Shown: one piece after another, positions 19,653-27,287 of the stretch
Layout of the letters: the number at the start of each line of letters is the position of its first letter
Numbering within the stretch: the stretch's first letter is position 1
NCBI GenBank assembly: GCA_020161355.1
Contig: JAIUOF010000001.1
Coordinates: forward strand, 558,001-622,000
Direction: 5' to 3'
DNA from: Bacteroidota bacterium
Lineage (GTDB): Bacteria > Bacteroidota > Bacteroidia > Cytophagales > Spirosomataceae
Length of the DNA stretch: 64,000 bases
Position numbers and translations under genes: made by a program
Notes under the pieces: model-generated
The model's database searches: none
Told to the model about the DNA's origin: nothing
What the model saw: the letters and a program-made list of their open reading frames with translations, nothing else

Positions 19653-20318
19653 CTATTGTTTATCAGATGTTTCATCGGAAATCCCATTACTAACGCCGTC
19701 ATTTTCTGTCATATGCATTACAAAATCGTCATCCATCGGTTTCATTTCAAGAAAACGCTTTTGAAAAAACAAAATTGAAACAACACCGAGAAAAATACAT
19801 GCATCTGCAAAGTTGAATATAGGAGTTGAGTGATAGGTACCTCCTACTACAGGAACCCATTCAGGCCAGAAACCGTCAAGAATATAAAAGTAAAACATAT
19901 CTATCACCTGCCCGTGGAACCAGGGATATGGGGCTTCAGTAGGAGCATTTCCATTGATTAATACCCCATAAAAAGTACTGTCGAGAACATTTCCCATTGC
20001 ACCAGCCAGAATGGCAGCAATAGCCCAAAGCAACCCATTATTGGGGGTTTTATTTGCCTGAAAATTAAGATACCAGCCAATTCCAAACATAGCAACCAAC
20101 CGGAACAATGTCAAAACAAGTTTTCCATATTCCCCACCTAGCTCCATTCCAAAGGCCATGCCCTTGTTGGTAACATAATGGAGTTTAAAAATGCCGGGAA
20201 TAATATCAATGTTTCCAAAATGCTGAGGTAAAACCACAAAATGCATCCACAATTTTAATATCTGATCAACGAGGATCAAAGCCGTAGCAAATAAAAAATA
20301 CTTTAAGGAATTACTCAT
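19653..20318 (-). CDS. lspA: Lipoprotein signal peptidase
   Basis: LspA is the inner-membrane aspartyl peptidase that removes the signal peptide from diacylated prolipoproteins. The 221-aa protein has the family motifs DQILKLWMHF, VTNKGMAFGM, AGAMGNVLDSTFYG, VIDMFYFY (catalytic D140) and FNFADACIFLG (catalytic D172). It is longer than E. coli LspA because of a loop of about 20 residues before the second aspartate and a polar C-terminal tail, as is usual in Bacteroidota. Its start codon overlaps the stop of the upstream proline dehydrogenase (ATGA). Confidence 0.95.
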   Translation of the reverse strand: MSNSLKYFLFATALILVDQILKLWMHFVVLPQHFGNIDIIPGIFKLHYVTNKGMAFGMELGGEYGKLVLTLFRLVAMFGIGWYLNFQANKTPNNGLLWAIAAILAGAMGNVLDSTFYGVLINGNAPTEAPYPWFHGQVIDMFYFYILDGFWPEWVPVVGGTYHSTPIFNFADACIFLGVVSILFFQKRFLEMKPMDDDFVMHMTENDGVSNGISDETSDKQ

Positions 20319-21514
20319 ACACGCTCTCTCTTTCTTCTGTCAATTTCTTTTTTAAATAATTTATACTCCCGGCTGGTCTGCCCGGCAATGGATGAATTTT
20401 CCTCAGCACGTCGAAACAAATAAGGCATCACTGATTCTACCGGTCCAAAAGGAACATATTTAGCTGTGTTAAACCCGGCTTTTGCCAAATTAAACGTAAT
20501 ATTGTCACTCATACCCAAAAGTTGGGCAAAATAAACACGTTGATCACCAACATCCAAACCTTTTTTCTCAATATATTCAACTCCAACCTTGTTACTTTCC
20601 TCGTTGTGAGTTCCAATACAAACACTTACCCAATCCGCATTTTCGATACATAAAATCGAAGCATTGTTAAACTCCCTGTCCGTTAATTCTTTAGAAGCAT
20701 TGATGGGGTCTGCATAGCTATACTTTTGGGCCCTATTCCGCTCTTTCTCCATATAAGCTCCACGCACAAGTTTTGCACCAATTTTAAAGCCCTCAGATTT
20801 CCCTGTTTCAATATGATTTTTCAAAATACCATAGGCCTGTGTTCTGTATAATTGATAGGTATTAAAAATAATCGGCACGCTGCCTTTATTATGTTTTCTC
20901 ATTAAGTCGAGCACCAGATCATCGATCACATTTTGGATCCAGGTCTCCTCCGCATCAATAAAAAGTCGCATATTATGATCGAAAGCCGTTTGTGCCAGCG
21001 TATTCAGTCTGTTTTTAAAAGCTTCAAATTTCTTTTTCTCGTCATCTGCTAAAGGCATGTTATTTTCCTGAATTTTAGTAAGCAAATCTCTTGAACCAAT
21101 ACCCGTAATTTTGAAAACTGAAAAAGGAATCTTGTCTTTATGGTCTTTGGCATAAAGTATAGATTTGATAATTTCTTCTTTTGTAAATTCAAAGCTCTGC
21201 TCATCATCCTCACCTTCTACTGAATAATCCAGAATAGTGCCTACATTAAATTTATGAAGAATCTGAATGGTATTTTCACATTCCGTAATGCTTTCTCCAC
21301 CACAAAACAATCCAAAAACTGTATCTTTTATTATTTTTTTTACCGGCAAGCCAAATTTGAGACTAATTTTTATAAAAAAAGTGCCTATATTTACGAGCCA
21401 ATTTTGGTTCATTAGTCTGAAAATATTGTAATTCTTCCAAAGAATTGAAGAATTTTGGCTTTCAAACGCAACCTTTGTATTTGAGAAGTCAACCTGAGAA
21501 ATCAAATTTTTCAC
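20315..21514 (-). CDS. Proline dehydrogenase
   Basis: FAD-dependent enzyme that oxidises proline to pyrroline-5-carboxylate, the first step of proline breakdown. The 399 residues fit the monofunctional Bacteroidota form: LFIDAEETWIQNVID, FNTYQLYRTQAYGIL, GAKLVRGAYMEKER, CIGTHNEESNKVGVEY and PFGPVESVMPYLFRRAEENS, the last being the substrate-binding RRxxEN-type region. The start appears to be GTG at 21514; the next methionine would delete conserved N-terminal sequence. A TATCTTTG -7 box is at 21543-21550. It is translationally coupled to lspA. Confidence 0.92.
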   Translation of the reverse strand: MKNLISQVDFSNTKVAFESQNSSILWKNYNIFRLMNQNWLVNIGTFFIKISLKFGLPVKKIIKDTVFGLFCGGESITECENTIQILHKFNVGTILDYSVEGEDDEQSFEFTKEEIIKSILYAKDHKDKIPFSVFKITGIGSRDLLTKIQENNMPLADDEKKKFEAFKNRLNTLAQTAFDHNMRLFIDAEETWIQNVIDDLVLDLMRKHNKGSVPIIFNTYQLYRTQAYGILKNHIETGKSEGFKIGAKLVRGAYMEKERNRAQKYSYADPINASKELTDREFNNASILCIENADWVSVCIGTHNEESNKVGVEYIEKKGLDVGDQRVYFAQLLGMSDNITFNLAKAGFNTAKYVPFGPVESVMPYLFRRAEENSSIAGQTSREYKLFKKEIDRRKRERV

Positions 21515-21620
21515 CGTGTTTTTTGGTTTGTTAATGAATGTACAAAGATACTAATGATTGGAAAAAAAATATAAATTTAGGATAAATCAATTGGTCGTAA
21601 TACCCAATTTTAATTAAACA

Positions 21621-22715
21621 ATGAAAGCGAATATTGATGTTTTACCCTTGAATACCTGGGTTGAAACCGACGGAAAACCATTGATCATTGCAGGCCCTTG
21701 CAGTGCAGAATCTGAAGAGCAGGTGATTGAGACTGCCATTGGAATAAAAAACAATGGATTTGCCCATATCCTTAGGGCTGGCGTTTGGAAACCCCGTACA
21801 CGCCCGGGTAGCTTTGAAGGAAAAGGAGAAGAAGCTTTGCCGTGGTTACAAAGAGCAAAAGCAGAAACAGGCCTGAAAACTGCGGTTGAAGTTGCTACGC
21901 CACAACATGTGGAATTGGCCTTAAAATATGGCGTTGATGTGCTTTGGATCGGTGCTCGTACAACGGTTAACCCTTTTAACGTTCAGGATCTTGCTGATTC
22001 ACTAAAAGGCGTTGATGTACCTGTATTAATCAAAAACCCTGTCAATCCGGATTTGGCCCTTTGGGTAGGTGCTTTTGAGAGAATTGCAGGTGCCGGAATC
22101 AATAAAATGGGGGCTATACACCGTGGCTTTTCCAATGCACAGGAGACTAAATACAGAAACTCACCCATGTGGCAGATTGCTGTAGAATTAAAGACTTTGT
22201 TTCCTCAAATTCCGTTGATTGGAGATCCCAGTCACATGGCGGGAAAAAGAGCGTATCTGGCAGAATTGACCCAGAGAGCAATGGATTTAAATTATGATGG
22301 TTTGATTATCGAATCACATAGAAATCCTGATGAAGCATGGTCTGATGCCTCGCAACAATTGACGCCCAATGCTCTGGCAGAGATGCTTTCCAACATTGAG
22401 GTTAGAAAAGCTACCTATGAGAGTGATTTCCAAAGTGAGCTTGAAAGACTGAGACAAAGATTAGACAATCTGGATCGTGAACTTTTGGAGGTTTTGGCGA
22501 GTAGAATGGCAGTGGTTGAGCAATTGGGCGAATACAAAAGAGACCACAATGTGGCTGTGCTACAACTTGACAGATGGAAAGCTGTTCATGAAACAAGAGC
22601 TGACTGGGCAAAAAGTTTAAATCTTTACCCTGAGGTGGTTGAAGAACTTTTCAAATTGATTCACATGGAGTCAATTCGGAAACAAACGGAAGTAATGAAT
22701 CAGCAAAATGCCTGA
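21621..22715 (+). CDS. Bifunctional DAHP synthase / chorismate mutase
   Basis: A 364-aa fusion. Residues 1 to about 260 are the KDO8P-type (I-beta) DAHP synthase that starts the shikimate pathway (LIIAGPCSAESEEQVIET, FAHILRAGVWKPRTRPGSF, LWIGARTTVNPF, GDPSHMAGKRAYLAE). Residues about 270-355 are an AroQ chorismate mutase (ERLRQRLDNLDRELLEVLAS, MAVVEQLGEYKRDHNVAVLQ). This order is characteristic of Bacteroidota. In such fusions the mutase part often mediates feedback control by prephenate. Monocistronic, with a terminator. Confidence 0.95.
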   Translation: MKANIDVLPLNTWVETDGKPLIIAGPCSAESEEQVIETAIGIKNNGFAHILRAGVWKPRTRPGSFEGKGEEALPWLQRAKAETGLKTAVEVATPQHVELALKYGVDVLWIGARTTVNPFNVQDLADSLKGVDVPVLIKNPVNPDLALWVGAFERIAGAGINKMGAIHRGFSNAQETKYRNSPMWQIAVELKTLFPQIPLIGDPSHMAGKRAYLAELTQRAMDLNYDGLIIESHRNPDEAWSDASQQLTPNALAEMLSNIEVRKATYESDFQSELERLRQRLDNLDRELLEVLASRMAVVEQLGEYKRDHNVAVLQLDRWKAVHETRADWAKSLNLYPEVVEELFKLIHMESIRKQTEVMNQQNA

Positions 22716-22736
22716 TAAACAATAATTGAATTGAAG

Positions 22737-22768
22737 AGCACTTTTCTTTAGGGGAAAGTGCTTTTTTG
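22737..22768 (+). terminator. Terminator of the DAHP synthase gene
   Basis: Stem AGCACTTTTC / GGAAAGTGCT (one G-U pair) with a loop of 6 and a T run. The -7 box of the next gene follows directly. Confidence 0.9.
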
Positions 22769-22771
22769 TTT

Positions 22772-22779
22772 TATTTTTG
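22772..22779 (+). promoter_or_regulatory. -7 element of the Crp/Fnr gene
   Basis: TATTTTTG, 18 bases before the start codon and directly after the terminator of the previous gene. No clear -33 box. Confidence 0.5.
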
Positions 22780-22797
22780 TAAAAATAGAAATACAAA

Positions 22798-23436
22798 ATG
22801 CAGAAAGATCCCGAATTCTACGAAAAACAATTTAAAGGACTTTTTGAAGCTGAATTAATCAATGAATTAAGCCAAATAGGAAACTTCATGGAACTTGAAT
22901 CTGGCAGCTATCTCATGCGTCCGGGAAGTTATATCAGATTTGTTCCTATTATAATAGAAGGCACCGTCAAGATTATGAGAGAGGATAAAGACGGAAAAGA
23001 AATGTTACTTTATTATCTTTCCGGCATGGATAGCTGTGCCATGTCATTGACCTGCTGCCTACAATCGAAAATCTCCGATATAGCCGCCTTGGCAGAAGAA
23101 AAGACCAGATTTGTTGCAATACCCGTAGAGAAAGTCGATGAATGGATTTGCAAATACAACAGCTGGAAAATGTTTGTTTTCAATACCTATCAGAAAAGAT
23201 TTGATAGCCTAATGGAAACTATCGATTGTATCGCTTTTAATAAACTTGACCAAAGATTGATTTCCCTAATCAGAAAAAAAATTAAAATTACCGGGGGAAC
23301 AAGAATCCTTTATACCACTCATGAAGAACTGGCCAACGAGCTCGCAACCTCAAGAGAAGTGGTTTCCAGACTCTTAAAACAGCTTGAAAAAATTGGACAA
23401 CTGAAACTATCAAGAAATAAAATTGAATTGCTTTAA
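22798..23436 (+). CDS. Crp/Fnr family transcription regulator
   Basis: A 212-aa regulator with an N-terminal cyclic-nucleotide-binding-like beta-roll (about 15-125), a dimer helix, and a C-terminal winged helix-turn-helix (THEELANELATSREVVSRLL, about 174-193). Cysteines C80, C86 and C87 (MDSCAMSLTCCLQSK) lie where a ligand pocket would be; no cAMP-binding arginine motif is obvious. The arrangement does not match the N-terminal Fe-S cysteines of Fnr. It lies upstream of a persulfide-type enzyme with a CRP-type palindrome between them, so a role in sensing sulfide, polysulfide or redox state is a reasonable hypothesis. Confidence 0.9.
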   Translation: MQKDPEFYEKQFKGLFEAELINELSQIGNFMELESGSYLMRPGSYIRFVPIIIEGTVKIMREDKDGKEMLLYYLSGMDSCAMSLTCCLQSKISDIAALAEEKTRFVAIPVEKVDEWICKYNSWKMFVFNTYQKRFDSLMETIDCIAFNKLDQRLISLIRKKIKITGGTRILYTTHEELANELATSREVVSRLLKQLEKIGQLKLSRNKIELL

Positions 23437-23476
23437 TAATATATTTGATTTTCAATATTATTTATAAAAAAAATCC

Positions 23477-23498
23477 AAAAGTGACAAAAATCACTTTT
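23477..23498 (+). promoter_or_regulatory. CRP/FNR-type palindrome
   Basis: A 22-base inverted repeat with the core GTGA-N6-TCAC (23481-23494) flanked by AAAA and TTTT. Half-site and spacing match the classical CRP-family operator. It lies 104 bases before the MBL-rhodanese gene, just upstream of a weak -7 box (GAATTTTG, 23517-23524), in the gap behind the Crp/Fnr gene. A second imperfect repeat, TGATT-N8-AATCA, is at 23533-23550. Confidence 0.7.
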
Positions 23499-23601
23499 TG
23501 ATAAAAAACTGTTTACGAATTTTGTTTCGAAATGATTACAGAAAAAATCATCAAAAGATTATTTGTAAGAAAAATAAATCAAAATTTTAAACAGAATTAT
23601 C

Positions 23602-25014
23602 ATGAAAGTCGAGCAAATGTACACCGGCTGTTTGGCCGAAGCAGCTTATTACATTGAATCAAATGGGGAAGTTGCCATCGTTGACCCATTAAGAGAGCCC
23701 GAACCCTACATTGAAAAAGCGGCTGCTGCCGGAGCTAAAATCAAATATATTTTAGAAACCCATTTTCATGCCGATTTTGTATCAGGTCATTTGGATTTAG
23801 CCGCAAAAACCGGTGCAACAATCGTATTTGGGCCAACTGCCCAACCAGGCTATGCTGCATTAGTTGCCAAAGATGATGAAGAATTACAATTAGGCGATAT
23901 TAAAATAAAAGTACTTCATACACCTGGTCATACGATGGAATCTTGCTGTTTTCTGGTAAAAGATGAAAATGATAAAGATTATGGCGTAATAACTGGTGAT
24001 ACTTTATTTATTGGCGACGTTGGAAGGCCCGATTTGGCCATAAAAGGTAACGTAACTCAGGAAGTATTGGCAGGCTATCTGTATGACAGTCTTCATAATA
24101 AAATTCTTACACTTTCCGACGATGTAATCGTATTTCCAGGGCATGGAGCAGGATCCGCCTGTGGTAAAAACATGAGTAAAGAAACAACCGATAGCCTCGG
24201 AAATCAAAAAAGAACCAACTATGCCCTTCAGGCAAAAACACGTGAAGAATTTATTGATAAAGTATTAACAGGCCTGGTAACTCCCCCTCAATATTTCCCT
24301 AAAAATGCAGTTTTAAATAAAATGGGTTACGGGAAAATTGACGATGTCTACGAAAAAGGCATGAAAGCCCTTAGTCCTCTGGAGTTCAAAACTGCTGCTG
24401 AAGAAACAGGTGCATTAATTTTGGATATCAGAGCAGCACAGGAGTTTTGCAAGGGTTTTATTTCAAACAGTTGGAATATTGGCCTGGACGGTTCATTTGC
24501 AAGTTGGGCAGGAACTTTAATTACCGACCTTGACCAGCCTATTTTGTTAATGGGAGAAGAAAGTAAAATGAAGGAAGCCATTACCCGCCTCTCAAGAGTT
24601 GGTTACGACAATACCCTTGGGTATTTAAAAGGTGGTATAGAAGCGTGGGTTAATGAGGGAAATACTACTGAAACTATTACTTCAATATCAGCAGCTGAAT
24701 TTGCTGAAACATTCTCAAATAATCCTGAAATAAAGGTTATTGACTCCAGGAAAAAGAGCGAATATGATTCAGAGCATGTGGTTGGAGTTACCAATTTTCC
24801 TTTGGATTTTGTTCATCAAAATTTAGCAGAATTAAATAAAAACCAAAAATATTATATCCATTGTGCGGGAGGATATAGATCAATGGTTCTGGCTTCTATT
24901 TTGAAATCCAGAGGTTTTAATAATCTGGTTGATATTGCAGGCGGCTTTAAAGCTATCAAAGATACTGGCAAATTTACTTTGACTGATTATGTATGTCCTA
25001 CTACACTTTTGTAG
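23602..25014 (+). CDS. MBL-fold / double rhodanese protein (persulfide dioxygenase-like)
   Basis: A 470-aa fusion of a metallo-beta-lactamase domain (1 to about 250) and two rhodanese domains. Metal ligands are visible: H54 and H56 with D58 in THFHADFVSGH, H110 in HTPGHTMES, D133 in TGDTLFIGDVGRPD and H181 in FPGHG. The domain resembles ETHE1-type persulfide dioxygenases, which oxidise glutathione or protein persulfides. Rhodanese 1 (about 265-352) lacks a catalytic cysteine (LLMGEESK); rhodanese 2 (about 370-460) has C421 in HCAGGYRS. Expected role: sulfide detoxification or sulfur transfer in the cytoplasm. Likely controlled by the neighbouring Crp/Fnr regulator. Confidence 0.88.
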   Translation: MKVEQMYTGCLAEAAYYIESNGEVAIVDPLREPEPYIEKAAAAGAKIKYILETHFHADFVSGHLDLAAKTGATIVFGPTAQPGYAALVAKDDEELQLGDIKIKVLHTPGHTMESCCFLVKDENDKDYGVITGDTLFIGDVGRPDLAIKGNVTQEVLAGYLYDSLHNKILTLSDDVIVFPGHGAGSACGKNMSKETTDSLGNQKRTNYALQAKTREEFIDKVLTGLVTPPQYFPKNAVLNKMGYGKIDDVYEKGMKALSPLEFKTAAEETGALILDIRAAQEFCKGFISNSWNIGLDGSFASWAGTLITDLDQPILLMGEESKMKEAITRLSRVGYDNTLGYLKGGIEAWVNEGNTTETITSISAAEFAETFSNNPEIKVIDSRKKSEYDSEHVVGVTNFPLDFVHQNLAELNKNQKYYIHCAGGYRSMVLASILKSRGFNNLVDIAGGFKAIKDTGKFTLTDYVCPTTLL

Positions 25015-25081
25015 GAGTTAGATTGTTAATTGTATCTTTTTAATCATCGAATTTTGTTTTTTTATAAGGTTTAATAGTAAC

Positions 25082-25114
25082 AAAGGTTGGGTTTTGTAAG
25101 CCCGGCCTTTTTCG
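25082..25114 (+). terminator. Terminator of the MBL-rhodanese gene
   Basis: A 10-bp stem (arms 25082-25091 and 25101-25110, two G-U pairs) with a loop of 9, followed by T residues. Confidence 0.8.
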
Positions 25115-25249
25115 TTTTTAATTAGATTAAATCGAAAGGAATCTAACTATGAATCACCAATAACTTAGATAATATAGTTTTAACATATTTTCTGATCAGT
25201 AATTTGGAATAATCAGTATCAAAAAGTCCGAAAGCTGGTTATTAATTAT

Positions 25250-25257
25250 TAATTTTG
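25250..25257 (+). promoter_or_regulatory. -7 element of pdxA
   Basis: TAATTTTG, 22 bases before the ATG at 25280. No clear -33 box. Supports the ATG at 25280 over the TTG at 25271. Confidence 0.5.
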
Positions 25258-25279
25258 GAAAAAAAAGAATTTGTGTTTT

Positions 25280-26359
25280 ATGGAAAATGAATTCCTGCCG
25301 AAAATCGGAATTACGATAGGTGATGTGAACGGAATTGGACCTGAAGTGCTCCTAAAGGCTATTTCTACCAGTAGAATTAACAAAATATGTACACCTATTA
25401 TCTATGGATCAGGAAAGCATTTAAGTCGTTATAAACAATTTATCGATTTGCATCACTGGCAATACGTTGGGATTAATGAGCCCAGACAGGCACAGTCCAA
25501 AAATTCCAGTCTAATCAATTGTTTGAAAGGTGAATATTTTGAGTTAGAACTGGGAAAAAAGGACCCAAAAGCCGGGAAACTTGCTTTTGATGCTCTTGAA
25601 AGAGCCACCAATGATCTAAAGAAGGGGGATATTGATGCTCTTGTTACTGCCCCGATTTCGAAAGAAAATATTCAAAACGAAAACTTCAAGTTTCCTGGAC
25701 ATACAGAATATTTGGCCAAAAAATTTGATAAAAATCAGGTATTGATGCTCATGGTAAGTGATGACCTGAGAATTGGTGTTGTAACGGGCCATGTGCCGGT
25801 TTCTGAAATAAAAAATAAACTAACCAAAGAGCTAATTTCTGAGAAATTAAGGATTTTTATTGATTCATTAAAAATTGATTTTGGAATTCAAAAACCCAAG
25901 ATTGCTGTTTTGGGATTAAATCCTCATGCAGGTGAAAATGGATTACTTGGCGAAGAGGAAAACAACGTGATTATTCCGGTCATCAGGGAATTTACACAAA
26001 ATGGCAATGTCGTAATTGGGCCCTTCCCTACTGATGGATTTTTTGCCAACGGAAGCTATAAAAAATTTGACGGTATTTTGGCCATGTATCATGACCAGGG
26101 ACTTACCCCTTTTAAAATGATGGCTTTTGAAACCGGCGTAAACTTTACTGCAGGCCTTATGGGTATTCGCACTTCTCCCGACCATGGAACTGCATTTGAT
26201 ATTGCTGGTAAAAATCAGGCAGATCCTAACTCCATGCTTAGTGCCATCTATTTAGCGGTGGATATCGCAAAAAAAAGAAAAGAATATGTTGAGCTTGAAA
26301 CCAATGCCCTAAAGCATCAGAAGATAGATCTGGAAAATCTCAAGAAAGAAAAACATTAA
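25280..26359 (+). CDS. pdxA: 4-hydroxythreonine-4-phosphate dehydrogenase PdxA
   Basis: PdxA oxidises 4-phosphohydroxythreonine in the DXP-dependent route to pyridoxal phosphate. The 359-aa protein has ITIGDVNGIGPEVLLKAI, VTAPISKENIQ, FPGHTEYLA, GVVTGHVPVSEI, LGLNPHAGENGLLG, FPTDGFFANG and MYHDQGLTPFKM, including the metal-binding histidines. The ATG at 25280 is preferred; a TTG 9 bases earlier is the only alternative. It ends 7 bases before a convergent recombinase gene. Confidence 0.95.
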   Translation: MENEFLPKIGITIGDVNGIGPEVLLKAISTSRINKICTPIIYGSGKHLSRYKQFIDLHHWQYVGINEPRQAQSKNSSLINCLKGEYFELELGKKDPKAGKLAFDALERATNDLKKGDIDALVTAPISKENIQNENFKFPGHTEYLAKKFDKNQVLMLMVSDDLRIGVVTGHVPVSEIKNKLTKELISEKLRIFIDSLKIDFGIQKPKIAVLGLNPHAGENGLLGEEENNVIIPVIREFTQNGNVVIGPFPTDGFFANGSYKKFDGILAMYHDQGLTPFKMMAFETGVNFTAGLMGIRTSPDHGTAFDIAGKNQADPNSMLSAIYLAVDIAKKRKEYVELETNALKHQKIDLENLKKEKH

Positions 26360-26366
26360 CATTTTT

Positions 26367-27206
26367 CTAAACTGGCAAATCCATAATCTCAAGCGGCGTG
26401 TGAATATTATGCGTATTAATTTTTATAAACTGCTGATATACAGTGGTGGTTTGAATATTTGAATGTCCTAATATTTTTTGTAAAATATGAATATCCATTC
26501 CGAGCTCAAGAGAGTGGACAGCAAAACTATGCCTTAAAGTATTGACAGTTGCCTGCTTATTGATACCTGCATCAGACAGTGCTTTTTGGAAAAAAATCTG
26601 AATATTTCTTGCCGAATAATACCCGTCTCCGCCAGCACCCGGAAACAAAATGGTGGATGGGGAATGTTTTTCTAAATAGCTTTTTATAAATCCATTAAGT
26701 TTAGAAGGTAGCCTCAAGACTCTGTTCTTCTTGGGAGCCTTATTTCTGATAGTGATAGTATGTTCTTCAAGATTTAAATCTGAAACTTCAAGATTGATTA
26801 CTTCATTGATTTTTAACCCATTGTTGTAAACCAACATCAGGAGTAAACGGTGTTTGATATTTTTAATTGAGGAAAATAAACTCACCAATTCACTTTTTGT
26901 TAATACATCAATCACCTGCTCTTCCTTAATTTTTCCCGTGGATTTCAGATTGAGTGTTTTGTTAAAAATAACTTCGTAAAATAATTTAATAGCCTTCCCT
27001 GTCTGAACAGCATCATATCTGGAATTTTTGGTTTGTGACAACCCCAACAAGTAACTGGAAATAAGTTCATCCGTAATTTTACTTTGAGGATAATCTCTGA
27101 AATGATTATAAAAAACAAAAATAGCATTACGATATGCAGCAATGGTTGCAGTATTGTATTTGCCTTTTTTTAAATGTTCAGTAAATCGCTCAATTAAATG
27201 TGTCAC
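26367..27206 (-). CDS. Tyrosine recombinase with altered catalytic residues
   Basis: A 279-aa XerC/D-like protein: N-terminal SAM-like core-binding domain (about 1-90) and a catalytic domain. The canonical six residues are only partly kept. The box I arginine is K132 (NNGLKINEVINL), the box II histidine is N222 (VNTLRHSF), while R225, H248 (ILGHSNIQTT) and nucleophile Y257 remain; the beta-hairpin lysine is probably K159/K160. Start is GTG at 27206. No attachment sites, cargo or other mobile-element genes are nearby, so it does not look like part of an integrated element. It may be weakly active or have a changed role. Confidence 0.88.
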   Translation of the reverse strand: MTHLIERFTEHLKKGKYNTATIAAYRNAIFVFYNHFRDYPQSKITDELISSYLLGLSQTKNSRYDAVQTGKAIKLFYEVIFNKTLNLKSTGKIKEEQVIDVLTKSELVSLFSSIKNIKHRLLLMLVYNNGLKINEVINLEVSDLNLEEHTITIRNKAPKKNRVLRLPSKLNGFIKSYLEKHSPSTILFPGAGGDGYYSARNIQIFFQKALSDAGINKQATVNTLRHSFAVHSLELGMDIHILQKILGHSNIQTTTVYQQFIKINTHNIHTPLEIMDLPV

Positions 27207-27232
27207 AATTCAGGGCTTAGGTTTTTATGGTT

Positions 27233-27240
27233 TATCTTTG
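27233..27240 (+). promoter_or_regulatory. -7 element of the symporter gene
   Basis: TATCTTTG, 47 bases before the ATG at 27288. No clear -33 box. Confidence 0.4.
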
Positions 27241-27287
27241 GAAACCAAATTTAATATTTTTATTTTAATCTTTTGAAAAATTAATTA

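Noticed and set aside
23533..23550. Second palindrome TGATT-N8-AATCA as an Fnr site
   Set aside because: The spacing differs from the TTGAT-N4-ATCAA consensus and the region is AT-rich; recorded only as a possible secondary site.
23602..24350. MBL domain as glyoxalase II
   Set aside because: The fusion with rhodanese domains and the loss of the second histidine (HADF instead of HADH) fit the persulfide dioxygenase-like group better.
26367..27206. Integrase as a sign of a genomic island
   Set aside because: No tRNA target, no direct repeats, no phage or conjugation genes; the neighbours are ordinary chromosomal genes.
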